A stretch of 61,657 bases of DNA from JBFWIW01 sp050253535 (GTDB lineage Bacteria > Bacillota > Clostridia > Oscillospirales > Oscillospiraceae). The notes under the pieces were generated by a model. That model searched no databases. It had not been told where the DNA came from and was given only the letters and a program-made list of their open reading frames with translations. Every line of letters begins with the position of its first letter. Position 1 is the first letter of the stretch. Made by a program: the position numbers and the translations under genes. The stretch covers positions 1 through 61,657 of the forward strand of contig JBFWIW010000008.1 in the NCBI GenBank assembly GCA_050253535.1, given 5' to 3'. Of the stretch, positions 1 through 7,288 are shown piece by piece.

Positions 1-34
1 TAGCTTTTGTTTCTTTGCGACTGATTTTACTCAT
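1..34 (-). CDS. Start of an unidentified gene, cut by the window edge
   Basis: Only the first 11 codons are present, read from an ATG at 34 towards 1 (MSKISRKETKA). A good ribosome binding site (GGAGGAACT on the minus strand) lies just upstream. The product cannot be identified from so little. Its position, about 500 bases beyond the 3' end of rpsI and in the same orientation, with repeated GGGTTAA-type motifs in its leader, would suit the integrase or excisionase of an element inserted at rpsI. That is inference from layout only. Confidence 0.6.
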   Translation of the reverse strand, partial: MSKISRKETKA

Positions 35-57
35 AGAAGTTCCTCCAAAAAAGTGAA

Positions 58-79
58 ATGGGTTAATGATGGGTTAATG
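58..79 (+). repeat. Two tandem copies of an 11-bp motif
   Basis: ATGGGTTAATG occurs twice back to back (58-68 and 69-79) immediately upstream of the cut-off minus-strand gene. The same motif recurs in inverted orientation at 388-437. The arrangement resembles arm-type binding sites of tyrosine recombinases, but the protein that binds is not visible here. Confidence 0.7.
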
Positions 80-111
80 TTAAAGTGCGTGAAAGCCTTG
101 AATTTCCTAAT

Positions 112-142
112 AAAAAACCCTCTTTGGATTGCTCCAAAGAGG
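112..142 (-). terminator. Intrinsic terminator or attenuator, minus strand
   Basis: A perfect 10-bp stem (119-128 with 133-142, loop TTGC) is followed on the minus strand by a run of six T (A tract at 112-117). It lies 78 bases upstream of the cut-off gene's start codon. It therefore either ends transcripts arriving from rpsI or acts as an attenuator in that gene's leader. Confidence 0.8.
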
Positions 143-180
143 ACTATGTAATCTTTATAACTTGACCATATATGTAGGAT

Positions 181-262
181 CGCAAAAAAGGATGAAGGAG
201 CGCAAGAAAAAGGATGAAGGAGCGTAAAAAATAGAATGTAAGGGAGTAAAAAAAGGTTAAGG
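181..262 (+). repeat. Degenerate tandem repeat, about 22-24 bp period
   Basis: Three to four imperfect units run from 181 to about 262. The first two share AAAAAGGATGAAGGAGCG nearly exactly; the third and fourth decay (TAGAATGTAAGGGAG, then AAAGGTTAAGG). The units are purine-rich on the plus strand. No ORF of note covers them. With the flanking GGGTTAA motifs they make up most of the 500-base gene-free stretch between the cut-off gene and rpsI. Confidence 0.65.
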
Positions 263-387
263 CAAGGATTACACTATGTTTTAGCATAACCTGATTTTGG
301 CTCTCTTTACACCCGTAGAGTGCTACATTTTTGCGTTATTTTACTGTATGTTTAGTGTATTTTTAGATTGACAAACACACCCGTTTA

Positions 388-437
388 TTAACCCTAATTT
401 TAACCCATTTGATATGTTTAACCCATAATAAACCCAT
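388..437 (-). repeat. Four spaced copies of a TTAACCCAT-type motif
   Basis: Copies lie at 388-394 (TTAACCC), 400-408 and 418-426 (TTAACCCAT) and 429-437 (TAAACCCAT). They are the inverted counterpart of the ATGGGTTAA pair at 58-79, so six related sites bracket the gene-free stretch in opposite orientation. This would suit a recombinase or an element-encoded regulator (inference). Confidence 0.65.
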
Positions 438-484
438 TTTGCACGGTTCAAAACAGGTCAAAATAAGTCAAAGTAAATCAGATA

Positions 485-522
485 GAAAAAACCCCGGAAC
501 CGTTGTGATTCCAGGGTTTTTT
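485..522 (-). terminator. Terminator of the rplM-rpsI operon
   Basis: The stem CCCTGGAA/TTCCGGGG (minus strand, 492-499 with 509-516, one T-G wobble) is followed by six T. It sits 8 bases past the rpsI stop codon. On the plus strand the same hairpin carries one mismatch and also ends in a T run, so it may work both ways. Confidence 0.88.
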
Positions 523-529
523 GATAAAT

Positions 530-934
530 TCAGCGCTTGCTAAACTGGGGTGCACGCCTCGCCGCTTTGAGCCCGTATTTCTTACGCTCTTTCATTCTCG
601 GATCGCGGGTGAGAAAGCCGGCAGCCTTGAGGGCGGTGCGATAGCTCTCATCCACGAGGAGGAGCGCTCTTGCTATTCCATGGCGGATTGCGCCGGCCTG
701 TCCGGTGACGCCGCCGCCGGTGACGGTGGCTTCGATGTCGACCTTGCCGAGGGTGCCGGTTGTGTTGAGGGGCTGGCGGACAAGGAGTTTAAGGGTCTCA
801 AGACCGAAATAATCGTCAATGTCGCGGCCGTTAACAGTGATGGCGCCGGTGCCGCCGGGAAAGAGATGAACTCTGGCCACGGAGGACTTTCTTCTGCCTG
901 TGCCGTACATATACGGCTTCTTGCTCTTATACAT
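530..934 (-). CDS. rpsI: 30S ribosomal protein S9
   Basis: A 134-residue protein of the usual S9 length. It has the family core, with Gly/Thr-Gly-Arg-Arg-Lys near the N-terminus, the TVTGGG..GQAGAIRHGIARAL segment in the middle and the basic C-terminal tail ending QFSKR, which reaches the P-site tRNA in the 30S subunit. It is the second gene of the conserved L13-S9 pair, 15 bases after rplM, and is followed directly by a terminator. The S9 3' end is known as an integration target for some integrative elements in Firmicutes, which matters for the repeat-rich DNA downstream. Confidence 0.97.
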   Translation of the reverse strand: MYKSKKPYMYGTGRRKSSVARVHLFPGGTGAITVNGRDIDDYFGLETLKLLVRQPLNTTGTLGKVDIEATVTGGGVTGQAGAIRHGIARALLLVDESYRTALKAAGFLTRDPRMKERKKYGLKAARRAPQFSKR

Positions 935-949
935 ATTCGACTGCCTCCC

Positions 950-1381
950 TTATTCCTGAGTCCACTCAACGGGCTTCTGAGCTATGTGCTTGTGCTCAGA
1001 TCCGCGATAGATTTTGAGACGGGTCATTGCGCCTCTGTCAAGGTTATTCTTGGCCATCATGCCTTTGACGGCGAGTTCCATAGCAAGCTCGGGGCGCTCG
1101 TTCATAAGACGGTCGTATTTGACTTCCTTAAGACCGCCAACCCAGCCGCTGTGACGGCGATAAAATTTCTGCTGCAGCTTGTTGCCGGTCAAAATGGCCT
1201 TCTCGGCGTTCAAAATGATAACGAAATCGCCGCAGTCGACGTTTGGGGTATAGTCGGGCTTGTGTTTGCCGCGAAGCAGGACGGCGGCAGTGACGGCCGT
1301 ACGGCCAAGCGGCTTACCGGCTGCATCGAGGATATACCATTTGCGCGAAACGGTCTCCTTCTTTGCAAGTGTTGTAGACAT
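950..1381 (-). CDS. rplM: 50S ribosomal protein L13
   Basis: The 143-residue product starts MSTTLAKKETVSRKWY, with the L13 signatures AAGKPLGRTAVTAAVLLRGK and the YRRHSGWVGGLKE region. The frame is open 33 bases further upstream, but the ATG at 1381 is preceded by a clear GGAGG and gives the normal L13 length, so it is taken as the start. L13 is an early-assembling protein of the large subunit. It is co-transcribed with rpsI from the promoter at 1502-1530. Confidence 0.96.
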   Translation of the reverse strand: MSTTLAKKETVSRKWYILDAAGKPLGRTAVTAAVLLRGKHKPDYTPNVDCGDFVIILNAEKAILTGNKLQQKFYRRHSGWVGGLKEVKYDRLMNERPELAMELAVKGMMAKNNLDRGAMTRLKIYRGSEHKHIAQKPVEWTQE

Positions 1382-1501
1382 TAAGCTTCCTCCAATAAAA
1401 ATATGTTTTGACAACTATAATAACAAAACTTAAAATAGATACGCAGTCAGGGGCGCAAAAATGCGAAATACCGCACTTTACAGACATTTACGTGCTGTTT
1501 A

Positions 1502-1530
1502 GTTATAACACAACGGCACTTTCGTGTCAA
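1502..1530 (-). promoter_or_regulatory. Promoter of rplM-rpsI
   Basis: The minus strand shows TTGACA (1530-1525), a 17-base spacer and TATAAC (1507-1502). It leaves an untranslated leader of roughly 115 bases that contains a short GCG-rich hairpin. L13 leaders with regulatory roles are known in Firmicutes, but I cannot confirm a match. The rest of 1531-1773 is AT-rich with no gene. Confidence 0.85.
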
Positions 1531-1683
1531 CTCTATTTTTAAAGAATTTTATTTATCAAGTATAAAACTTTAAAATGCTCCGTTTTGCTTAGATTTACTT
1601 CAAAATGCTCAAAACTAATTTTATTTTTTATGAGGTTGGTGTAAAGATTCACACTAACATTTAATGTTCAATTTTTTCGCCAC

Positions 1684-1712
1684 TTGTGCGGCAACCGAAA
1701 ATGATAGATAAT
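1684..1712 (+). promoter_or_regulatory. Weak promoter candidate for the ttcA-like gene
   Basis: TTGTGC, 17 bases, GATAAT, about 60 bases ahead of the start codon. Both hexamers are imperfect, so this is only a candidate. Nearby the motif AAAATGCTC occurs twice within 50 bases (around 1573 and 1603). Confidence 0.3.
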
Positions 1713-1773
1713 AACCATACTAGAATGATTCATGTCTATATATGCGCGCCAGCGCATAGGGGGGGGTACCATC

Positions 1774-2511
1774 ATGGAAAAATATACGGGGCTTGTACGC
1801 CGGTGCATTGAAGACTATTCAATGATTGAAGATGGCGACACAGTAGCTGTCGGCGTCTCGGGCGGGAAGGATTCTCTATCTCTCCTGTGCGCGATGGCGA
1901 ATCTGCGCCGGTATTATCCGAAAAAGTTTGAGCTCTGTGCAGTAACAATTAACATGGGCTTTGAAGGGATGGATTTTTCCCGGGTTGCGGAGCTCTGCCG
2001 CCGGCTGGATGTGCCTTATATATTAAGGGAGCGCGAGTTTAAAAAAGTCATTTTTGATGACAGACGGGAGAAGAATCCCTGCGCTCTTTGCGCCAAAATG
2101 AGGCGTGGAGCGCTTCATGAAATTATGACGGAAAACGGGATAAAAAAGATTGCGCTTGCACATCATTACGACGACGCGGTGGAGACGTTTTTACTCTCGT
2201 TGTTTTATGAAGGACGGATCAGCTGTTTTCAGCCGGTTACGTATATGAGTCGGACAGATATAACGCAGATACGGCCAATGCTTTATGTGGGTGAGAATAC
2301 GGTGCGGAGTTTGGCAGAGCGGTACAGGCTGCCGGTCGTGAAAAATCTTTGCCCGATGGATGGCAACAGCCGACGCGAGGAGGTAAAGACGCTCATAAAA
2401 ACCCTGTCCGTCCAGTATCCCGACCTAAAAAGCAAAATCTTCGGGGCAATACAGCGTTGTCCTCTTCCCGGGTGGGAGCCTAACGAGTATACAAGAAGGC
2501 CGCTGCCGTAA
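1774..2511 (+). CDS. ttcA: TtcA-family tRNA thiolation enzyme (PP-loop ATPase)
   Basis: The 245-residue cytoplasmic enzyme belongs to the N-type ATP pyrophosphatase (PP-loop) group. The P-loop SGGKDSLSLL lies near residue 31. CALC, a CxxC pair, comes near residue 97, followed by AHHYDDAVETFLLSL and a C-terminal cysteine in LCPMDGNSRREE. This cysteine pattern matches TtcA/TtuA-type proteins, which adenylate a tRNA base and insert sulfur using an iron-sulfur cluster. An upstream ATG at 1732 exists, but the G-rich ribosome binding site directly before 1774 decides the start. It stands alone and ends in a strong terminator. The exact tRNA target (C32 or another base) cannot be read from the sequence. 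Confidence 0.82.
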   Translation: MEKYTGLVRRCIEDYSMIEDGDTVAVGVSGGKDSLSLLCAMANLRRYYPKKFELCAVTINMGFEGMDFSRVAELCRRLDVPYILREREFKKVIFDDRREKNPCALCAKMRRGALHEIMTENGIKKIALAHHYDDAVETFLLSLFYEGRISCFQPVTYMSRTDITQIRPMLYVGENTVRSLAERYRLPVVKNLCPMDGNSRREEVKTLIKTLSVQYPDLKSKIFGAIQRCPLPGWEPNEYTRRPLP

Positions 2512-2554
2512 AACGCTATTATTTTCCCCCGGGCTTATCCATACGAATGCAAAC

Positions 2555-2591
2555 AAAAAAGCCGGATATCGAAAGATATCCGGCTTTTTTT
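2555..2591. terminator. Bidirectional terminator
   Basis: A perfect stem of GCCGGATATC and GATATCCGGC with a GAAA loop (2561-2584) has an A run on the left and a T run on the right. It ends the ttcA-like gene on the plus strand and the small Cys-rich gene on the minus strand. Confidence 0.93.
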
Positions 2592-2598
2592 GTACCGT

Positions 2599-2721
2599 TT
2601 AGCAGCCGCAGCCGCGATTGCAGCTATCGTTGTTACCACAATAACCAGAAATAAGAAGTATAATTATAATGATGATAAGCCAGGAGCAGTTACCACCGAA
2701 AAGATTATTAAAACAACCCAT
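2599..2721 (-). CDS. 40-residue Cys-rich single-span membrane peptide
   Basis: A tiny protein beginning MGCFNNLFGGNCSW, followed by a hydrophobic segment rich in Ile/Leu (residues 14-27) and a tail ending GCGC. It has six cysteines (3, 12, 28, 34, 38, 40). The ATG at 2721 has a GGGAGGT ribosome binding site; the longer in-frame extension to 2811 has none. The layout (Gly/Asn/Cys-rich ends around one membrane span) recalls small spore or coat-associated YjcZ-like peptides of Firmicutes, but the family is not certain. It sits between a terminator and the stalk-domain gene on the same strand. Confidence 0.65.
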   Translation of the reverse strand: MGCFNNLFGGNCSWLIIIIIILLISGYCGNNDSCNRGCGC

Positions 2722-2832
2722 AATGGGTGACCTCCCAAATATATTGTCCTGCACCAGATGTGCTCTAGAAGGACTCGATATATAATATTCGGAAGAGAGA
2801 AACTTTGACACAAATTAAAAAGCCTCAGGCTG

Positions 2833-3828
2833 TCAGGTCTTATAGTCGCTGCTGTATATAAGGACAGTATTCGTCTGTGCATCGTAATCCACGGTGAAGC
2901 CAAGCGCGCCTCCCAGATCACGGAGTTTAAAAAAGTTGTTACCACCCAGGTTATAGATATATGCGGATTTGTATACGCCATCTACCTTAAGGCCCCAGGA
3001 GCTCGCGATGCAGGTGGAGGATTTGTCCGTACCGGTCGTCATTTCGCCGCCTACAGAGGTATAGGCCTTGCCAATTTCGGCGTAGACAGTAAAGAGCTCC
3101 AGACTGAAATCAACGGAGAACTGCGAACTTGTGCCGTTCATCATCTGAGCTATATCACGCAGTTTGAAATAGTTGTTGTCGGAGATGTTATACACCTCCA
3201 TGGTGACGGGTTTACCATTATATACTATGGTCTGTTTTGTGAGAACAACATAACCGGGGGCCGGGGTCACGGCCTTTGGGGTATCAAATACATCCACGCC
3301 AGTGCCGCCCTTAATACAACCGTCCACCATGCACACGGTATCAGCAGCGGCGGTGAAGGCCGCCTTTGTATTCTCGCAGCAGAGATAGCGGTGGCCGGCT
3401 GTCAGTGTGGCACCGCTCGCTGTTTCGCTCCCCGTCGAGACGTCAACGAGAGTGCCGCTCTCGAGTGTCACATTCACCGTGCCGGAGACTGGGATGAAGC
3501 TTGCACCGGTTACGAGGTGAAGGGATGAGCCGGAAATTAGATGTGCCTCGGCAAAACCTTTCAGAAGTGAATAGCCATCCGGCCCACCGAGCCTGAGAAG
3601 ACAGTCGCCGTATAAGGCTGCGGCTTCCTCCGATGCCGCCTCATATGACTCGTCCACAGCAGCGTTCACAGTATTTTTACTTTCAGAGAGTACGGCGGGA
3701 ACGAAGGTGTCGTCTATATAGCTCAGGCTCACGAGCGGATCCGCCGCCGTTCCCGCCGTCCCGGCAAGAGCAGAGGTAAAACAGATCAGGAGCAATAAGA
3801 CAAGCACGGCCGTTATGGTCCGTTTCAA
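2833..3828 (-). CDS. Secreted protein with copper amine oxidase-like stalk domain
   Basis: This 331-residue protein has an N-terminal signal peptide (MKRTITAV followed by a Leu/Ile run, cleavage probably near ALAGTA). The middle, residues 30-190, has no family I recognise. The C-terminal part (about 200-330) holds two copies of a motif, NNYFKLRDIAQMM and NNFFKLRDLGGALGF, typical of the copper amine oxidase N-terminal-like (stalk) domain that Firmicutes use on exported proteins. Despite the name there is no oxidase active site. Its start overlaps the rex stop by 4 bases, so the two are translated together. It may act at the cell surface; the substrate is unknown. Confidence 0.75.
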   Translation of the reverse strand: MKRTITAVLVLLLLICFTSALAGTAGTAADPLVSLSYIDDTFVPAVLSESKNTVNAAVDESYEAASEEAAALYGDCLLRLGGPDGYSLLKGFAEAHLISGSSLHLVTGASFIPVSGTVNVTLESGTLVDVSTGSETASGATLTAGHRYLCCENTKAAFTAAADTVCMVDGCIKGGTGVDVFDTPKAVTPAPGYVVLTKQTIVYNGKPVTMEVYNISDNNYFKLRDIAQMMNGTSSQFSVDFSLELFTVYAEIGKAYTSVGGEMTTGTDKSSTCIASSWGLKVDGVYKSAYIYNLGGNNFFKLRDLGGALGFTVDYDAQTNTVLIYSSDYKT

Positions 3829-4478
3829 TCTTTGACCTCCTTCTGAGATATGTCGTTAGACAGATAGTAACTCAAAGCGAGGAGGCTGTCGGAAAAGTGT
3901 ACGTTCTCAACGACAACATCGCCGCCCGCGGGGGCAATCTCCTCGTTTGTGAAGTTCCAGATTCCGCGCACACCGGCCTTTGCAACGCGTGAAGCGACGT
4001 AATTGACCTGGCTTGCCGGAAGAGTAAGTATTGCGACGTCTGCGCTGTTTGCGGAAAGATATTTTTCCAAAGTGTCTATGTGATAGACGGGAACGCCCTG
4101 AAGCATTGTCCCGACAAGATTCGGAGCTACGTCAAAAATTGCGCTCAGCGAAAAACCGCAGTAGTTAAATCGAAAATTACGGATGAGTGCGTGGCCCAGG
4201 TTGCCGGCCCCTATGATAACGGCCGTATGATTCTCCGTCATACCGAGTATTTCGGCGAGATGATGGCGCAGTTCCAGAACGTCGTATCCATACCCGGGTT
4301 TCCCAAATTCACCGAAGGAATTGAAATCCTGACGTATCTGGGAGGCCGTCAGGCCCATCTGCAGACCGATCTCATTTGAAGACACCCTCTTGACACCTGC
4401 CGATGCAATTTGGTCAAGATAACGGACATAACGCGGAAGACGGCGGATAACGTTGGCCGAGACCTGTACTTTGGGCAT
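3825..4478 (-). CDS. rex: Redox-sensing transcriptional repressor Rex
   Basis: This 217-residue protein matches the length of Rex. The N-terminal winged helix (residues 1-80) includes SSNEIGLQMGLTASQIRQDFNSFGEFGKPGYGY. The Rossmann domain follows with the NAD(H)-binding motif IIGAGNLGHAL, and the C-terminus has the helix that swaps in the dimer. Rex senses the NADH/NAD+ ratio and represses fermentation and respiration genes when NADH is low. The ATG at 4478 is preceded by AAAGGAGGAAC; an upstream in-frame start at 4547 is not used. It is the first gene of a two-gene operon with the stalk-domain protein. Confidence 0.95.
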   Translation of the reverse strand: MPKVQVSANVIRRLPRYVRYLDQIASAGVKRVSSNEIGLQMGLTASQIRQDFNSFGEFGKPGYGYDVLELRHHLAEILGMTENHTAVIIGAGNLGHALIRNFRFNYCGFSLSAIFDVAPNLVGTMLQGVPVYHIDTLEKYLSANSADVAILTLPASQVNYVASRVAKAGVRGIWNFTNEEIAPAGGDVVVENVHFSDSLLALSYYLSNDISQKEVKD

Positions 4479-4515
4479 ATATTTGTTCCTCCTTTGGGTA
4501 ACATTAAGACAAGTT

Positions 4516-4544
4516 ATTATATCATGGGAGGAGTGTAATATCAA
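4516..4544 (-). promoter_or_regulatory. Promoter of rex
   Basis: The minus strand carries TTGATA (4544-4539), a 17-base spacer and a consensus TATAAT (4521-4516), about 38 bases before the start codon. No clear palindromic Rex operator is visible in it. Confidence 0.8.
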
Positions 4545-4558
4545 CACACTCTATTAAC

Positions 4559-4587
4559 TTGACAAATAATTGCCTTTGGTATAAATT
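4559..4587 (+). promoter_or_regulatory. Promoter of the nifS-nadA-iscU cluster
   Basis: TTGACA at 4559-4564 with either TATAAA at 15 bases or TAAATT at 17 bases. It lies about 100 bases ahead of nifS and is divergent from the rex promoter. Confidence 0.6.
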
Positions 4588-4685
4588 TGATGATGGATTA
4601 TTGGGAGAACTGTGAAAAACTGCAGAGAATAATCATTAAATAAAGGCAAAACGCAGATTCAGTAATGCTGAGATAGGAGATAAAA

Positions 4686-5867
4686 ATGGCAAACAGGACA
4701 GTATACGCCGATAACGCCGGTACTACGGCAATGTCGAAGACGGCGCTGGATGCTATGATGCCGTTTATGACGGATTCATTTGGAAATCCGTCCGGTATTT
4801 ACAGCGTCGGCAGAGAGGCGAAAAGAGGACTCGAGGCCGCGCGCGAAAAGGTTGCAAATGCCATAGGCGCCGACCCTAAGGAGATATTTTTCACCGGAGG
4901 CGGTACGGAGGCCGATAACTGGGCGTTAAAATGCACGGCCGAGAAGCTCTCAAAGAAGGGCAGGCACATTATAACATCCTCAGTCGAACACCACGCGATA
5001 TCCCATACGCTCGATTATCTTGAAAAACACGGCTTTGAGGCGACATATCTGCCTGTGGACAAATACGGCCTTATATCGCTGGACGATCTCAAAAACGCCA
5101 TAAGGGAAGATACTGTTCTTATTACAATTATGGCGGCCAACAATGAGATCGGGACCATTATGCCGGTCAAAGAGATCGGCGAAATAGCGCACGAGCGAGG
5201 CATTCTCTTCCATACGGACGCCGTACAGGCAGTCGGCCATATACCGATTAACGTAAAGGAAATGAATATAGATATGCTCTCAATGGCAGCCCATAAGTTC
5301 AGAGGGCCTAAAGGCGTCGGCGCACTGTATGTCAGGAAGGGCATTATGCTCCCGCCCCTTATCCACGGCGGCGGGCAGGAGAGAAATCACCGCAGCGGCA
5401 CCGAAAATGTGGCTGGCGTATGCGGTCTGGCCGCGGCACTCGAAGAGTCGGTTAATAATATGGAAGAGAACATGAAGCGCGTCTCAGCAATGCGCGACAG
5501 GCTGATTGGCGGTCTGCTGAAGATTCCGTATTCACGCCTCACGGGGCATCCGACAAGCAGGCTTCCGGGTACGGCCTCATTTGTGTTTGAATGCGTTGAG
5601 GGCGAGGCTATGATACTGACGCTGGACAACGTTGGCATATGTGCCTCATCCGGTTCCGCATGCTCCTCAGGCTCGCTCGACCCGTCGCATGTGCTGATGG
5701 CGATCGGCCTGCCCCACGAGGTGGCTCACGGCAGCGTCCGCTTCTCAATAAACGAGTGTACGACGGACGAGGATATCGATTACATCCTTGAAAAAGTGCC
5801 GCCGATAATTGAAAGACTGCGATCAATGTCGCCCCTATGGGAGGACAGACTGAATGGAAAGTTTTAG
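4686..5867 (+). CDS. nifS: Cysteine desulfurase, NifS/IscS family
   Basis: A 393-residue PLP enzyme that takes sulfur from cysteine to build iron-sulfur clusters. The PLP lysine is K204 in MAAHKFRGPKG, with the upstream HTDAVQ segment, and the catalytic persulfide cysteine is C326 in SACSSGS on the typical mobile loop. The motif GGGTEADNWA near residue 71 binds the cofactor phosphate. The start follows GGAGAT. It overlaps nadA by 14 bases and is followed by a scaffold protein, so it probably supplies sulfur for the [4Fe-4S] cluster of quinolinate synthase as well as for general assembly. Confidence 0.93.
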   Translation: MANRTVYADNAGTTAMSKTALDAMMPFMTDSFGNPSGIYSVGREAKRGLEAAREKVANAIGADPKEIFFTGGGTEADNWALKCTAEKLSKKGRHIITSSVEHHAISHTLDYLEKHGFEATYLPVDKYGLISLDDLKNAIREDTVLITIMAANNEIGTIMPVKEIGEIAHERGILFHTDAVQAVGHIPINVKEMNIDMLSMAAHKFRGPKGVGALYVRKGIMLPPLIHGGGQERNHRSGTENVAGVCGLAAALEESVNNMEENMKRVSAMRDRLIGGLLKIPYSRLTGHPTSRLPGTASFVFECVEGEAMILTLDNVGICASSGSACSSGSLDPSHVLMAIGLPHEVAHGSVRFSINECTTDEDIDYILEKVPPIIERLRSMSPLWEDRLNGKF

Positions 5868-6765
5868 CGATATCCAAAAAGAGATTATAAAGCTTAAAAA
5901 AGAAAAAAATGCTCTCATTCTCGCACACTACTATGTGCCGCTCGAGGTGCAGGATATAGCCGACCATGTCTGCGATTCTTTCGAAATGGCGAAGAGAGCA
6001 AAAAATGCGAAAGAAAATCTCATAGTTATATGTGGAGTCCGCTTTATGGGAGAGAGCGCCAAGATACTTTCCCCGGATAAAAAGGTTCTTCTCCCCGCGC
6101 CGGAGGCCGGCTGCCCAATGGCGGATATGGTAACGCCGGAGGATGTGATGCGTCTGAGGGATGAGCACCCGAAGGCGGCTGTCATGTGCTATGTCAATTC
6201 TTCCGCCGCCGTAAAAGCCGTCAGCGACATCTGCTGTACTTCGGCCTCAGCTCTCCGCGTGGCTGAGTCTCTGAAAGAGGACGAAATCATTTTCGTCCCG
6301 GACTGTCATCTGGGCGGATATGTGGCCGGCAAGTGCCCGGACAAGAAATTTATCCTGCATAACGGTTTCTGCCCGACGCACCATCGCGTCACCGAGGCAG
6401 ACGTCATAAAGGCCAAAAAAGCGCATCCGGACGCCGTGTTTGCCGTCCATCCGGAGTGCAGGGACGAGGTGGTTGCCCTTGCTGATTTTGCGGGCAGCAC
6501 CTCCGGTATTATCGAGTATGCCAAGAAGACGGATGCGAAGGTTATACTCATAGGCACGGAAAACGGTGTGGTCGAGAGGCTTCGACGCGAGTGTCCTGAT
6601 AAAAAGATATACAGCGTCACCAGCACCTTCGTCTGCGTTAATATGAAAAAGGTCGGCCTTCAGGAAGTTTTGGACTGTCTTAAAAACGAGCAGTATGAGG
6701 TAAAACTGTCGGCAGAAGAGATAGCAGCGGCGAAAGAGAGCCTTGACCGCATGGTCAGTATATAA
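5854..6765 (+). CDS. nadA: Quinolinate synthase A
   Basis: A 303-residue enzyme that condenses iminoaspartate with dihydroxyacetone phosphate to quinolinate in NAD synthesis. The three cluster ligands expected of NadA are C87 (AGCPMAD), C173 (FCPTHHR) and C261 (CVNMKK). The active-site segment LAHYYVPLEVQDIADHVCDS is near the N-terminus. A GGGAGG site inside the end of nifS serves the ATG at 5854. The partners nadB and nadC are not nearby, so aspartate oxidation and quinolinate phosphoribosyl transfer must be encoded elsewhere. Confidence 0.95.
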   Translation: MESFSDIQKEIIKLKKEKNALILAHYYVPLEVQDIADHVCDSFEMAKRAKNAKENLIVICGVRFMGESAKILSPDKKVLLPAPEAGCPMADMVTPEDVMRLRDEHPKAAVMCYVNSSAAVKAVSDICCTSASALRVAESLKEDEIIFVPDCHLGGYVAGKCPDKKFILHNGFCPTHHRVTEADVIKAKKAHPDAVFAVHPECRDEVVALADFAGSTSGIIEYAKKTDAKVILIGTENGVVERLRRECPDKKIYSVTSTFVCVNMKKVGLQEVLDCLKNEQYEVKLSAEEIAAAKESLDRMVSI

Positions 6766-6806
6766 ACCAATTCCAAATAAGCCCGATATCCCCGTTTGAA
6801 ATTGGT
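6766..6806 (+). promoter_or_regulatory. Hairpin between nadA and iscU
   Basis: ACCAATTCCAAA (6766-6777) pairs with TTTGAAATTGGT (6795-6806), 11 of 12 positions. It ends 4 bases before the AGGAGG of iscU and has no T tract, so it is more likely an mRNA processing or stability element than a terminator. Confidence 0.55.
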
Positions 6807-6823
6807 ATTTAGGAGGTAAACCA

Positions 6824-7276
6824 ATGTATTCAGAAAAAGTAATGGACCATTTTTCAAATCCCCGCAATGTCGGCGAACTGCCCGACGCGAACGCGATCGG
6901 CAGAGTAGGGAACCCCAAGTGCGGCGATATCATGCAGATTTACATGAAGATTGAGGATAATATCATAAAGGATGTCAAATTCAAGACCTTTGGCTGCGGA
7001 GCCGCAATCGCAACAAGTTCGATGGCGACCGAGATGGTAAAGGGTAAAACTATAGATGAGGCGCTTAACCTCTCAAACAAGGCCGTGGCCGAGGCACTGG
7101 ATGGTCTGCCCCCGGCAAAGCTCCACTGCTCCGTCCTTGCGGAGGAGGGCATTAAGGCGGCGCTTGCTGATTACTACAAACGTCAGGGCATAGACCCGGG
7201 CCCTATAATAGGCTGTAATATGGACTGCGCGGCGTGCCACAGCCACCACGAAGAGGTTACGGGCGAAGAAGAATAA
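6824..7276 (+). CDS. iscU: Iron-sulfur cluster scaffold, IscU/NifU N-terminal type
   Basis: This 150-residue protein carries the three scaffold cysteines and the conserved Asp of the IscU fold: C33 and D35 (NPKCGD), C58 (FGCGAA) and C102 (LHCSV). It accepts sulfur from the desulfurase and builds a cluster for transfer. A C-terminal extension holds three more cysteines (C131, C135, C138; CNMDCAACHSHH) and an acidic end. It is preceded by AGGAGGT, 58 bases after nadA. The desulfurase-NadA-scaffold order suggests a small NIF-like assembly set. Confidence 0.92.
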   Translation: MYSEKVMDHFSNPRNVGELPDANAIGRVGNPKCGDIMQIYMKIEDNIIKDVKFKTFGCGAAIATSSMATEMVKGKTIDEALNLSNKAVAEALDGLPPAKLHCSVLAEEGIKAALADYYKRQGIDPGPIIGCNMDCAACHSHHEEVTGEEE

Positions 7277-7288
7277 TGGATGGCAAAG

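Noticed and set aside
181..262. CRISPR-like array
   Set aside because: Units are contiguous and degenerate with no unique spacers; there are no cas genes.
521..1384. 287-residue plus-strand ORF
   Set aside because: It is antisense to rpsI and rplM, which are certain. The frame is open because of their GC-rich codon bias.
4479..4685. Rex operator upstream of rex or nifS
   Set aside because: I looked for a TTGTGAA..TTCACAA-like palindrome and saw only partial half sites.
5854..6765. Complete nad operon around nadA
   Set aside because: Neither nadB nor nadC is present within the window.
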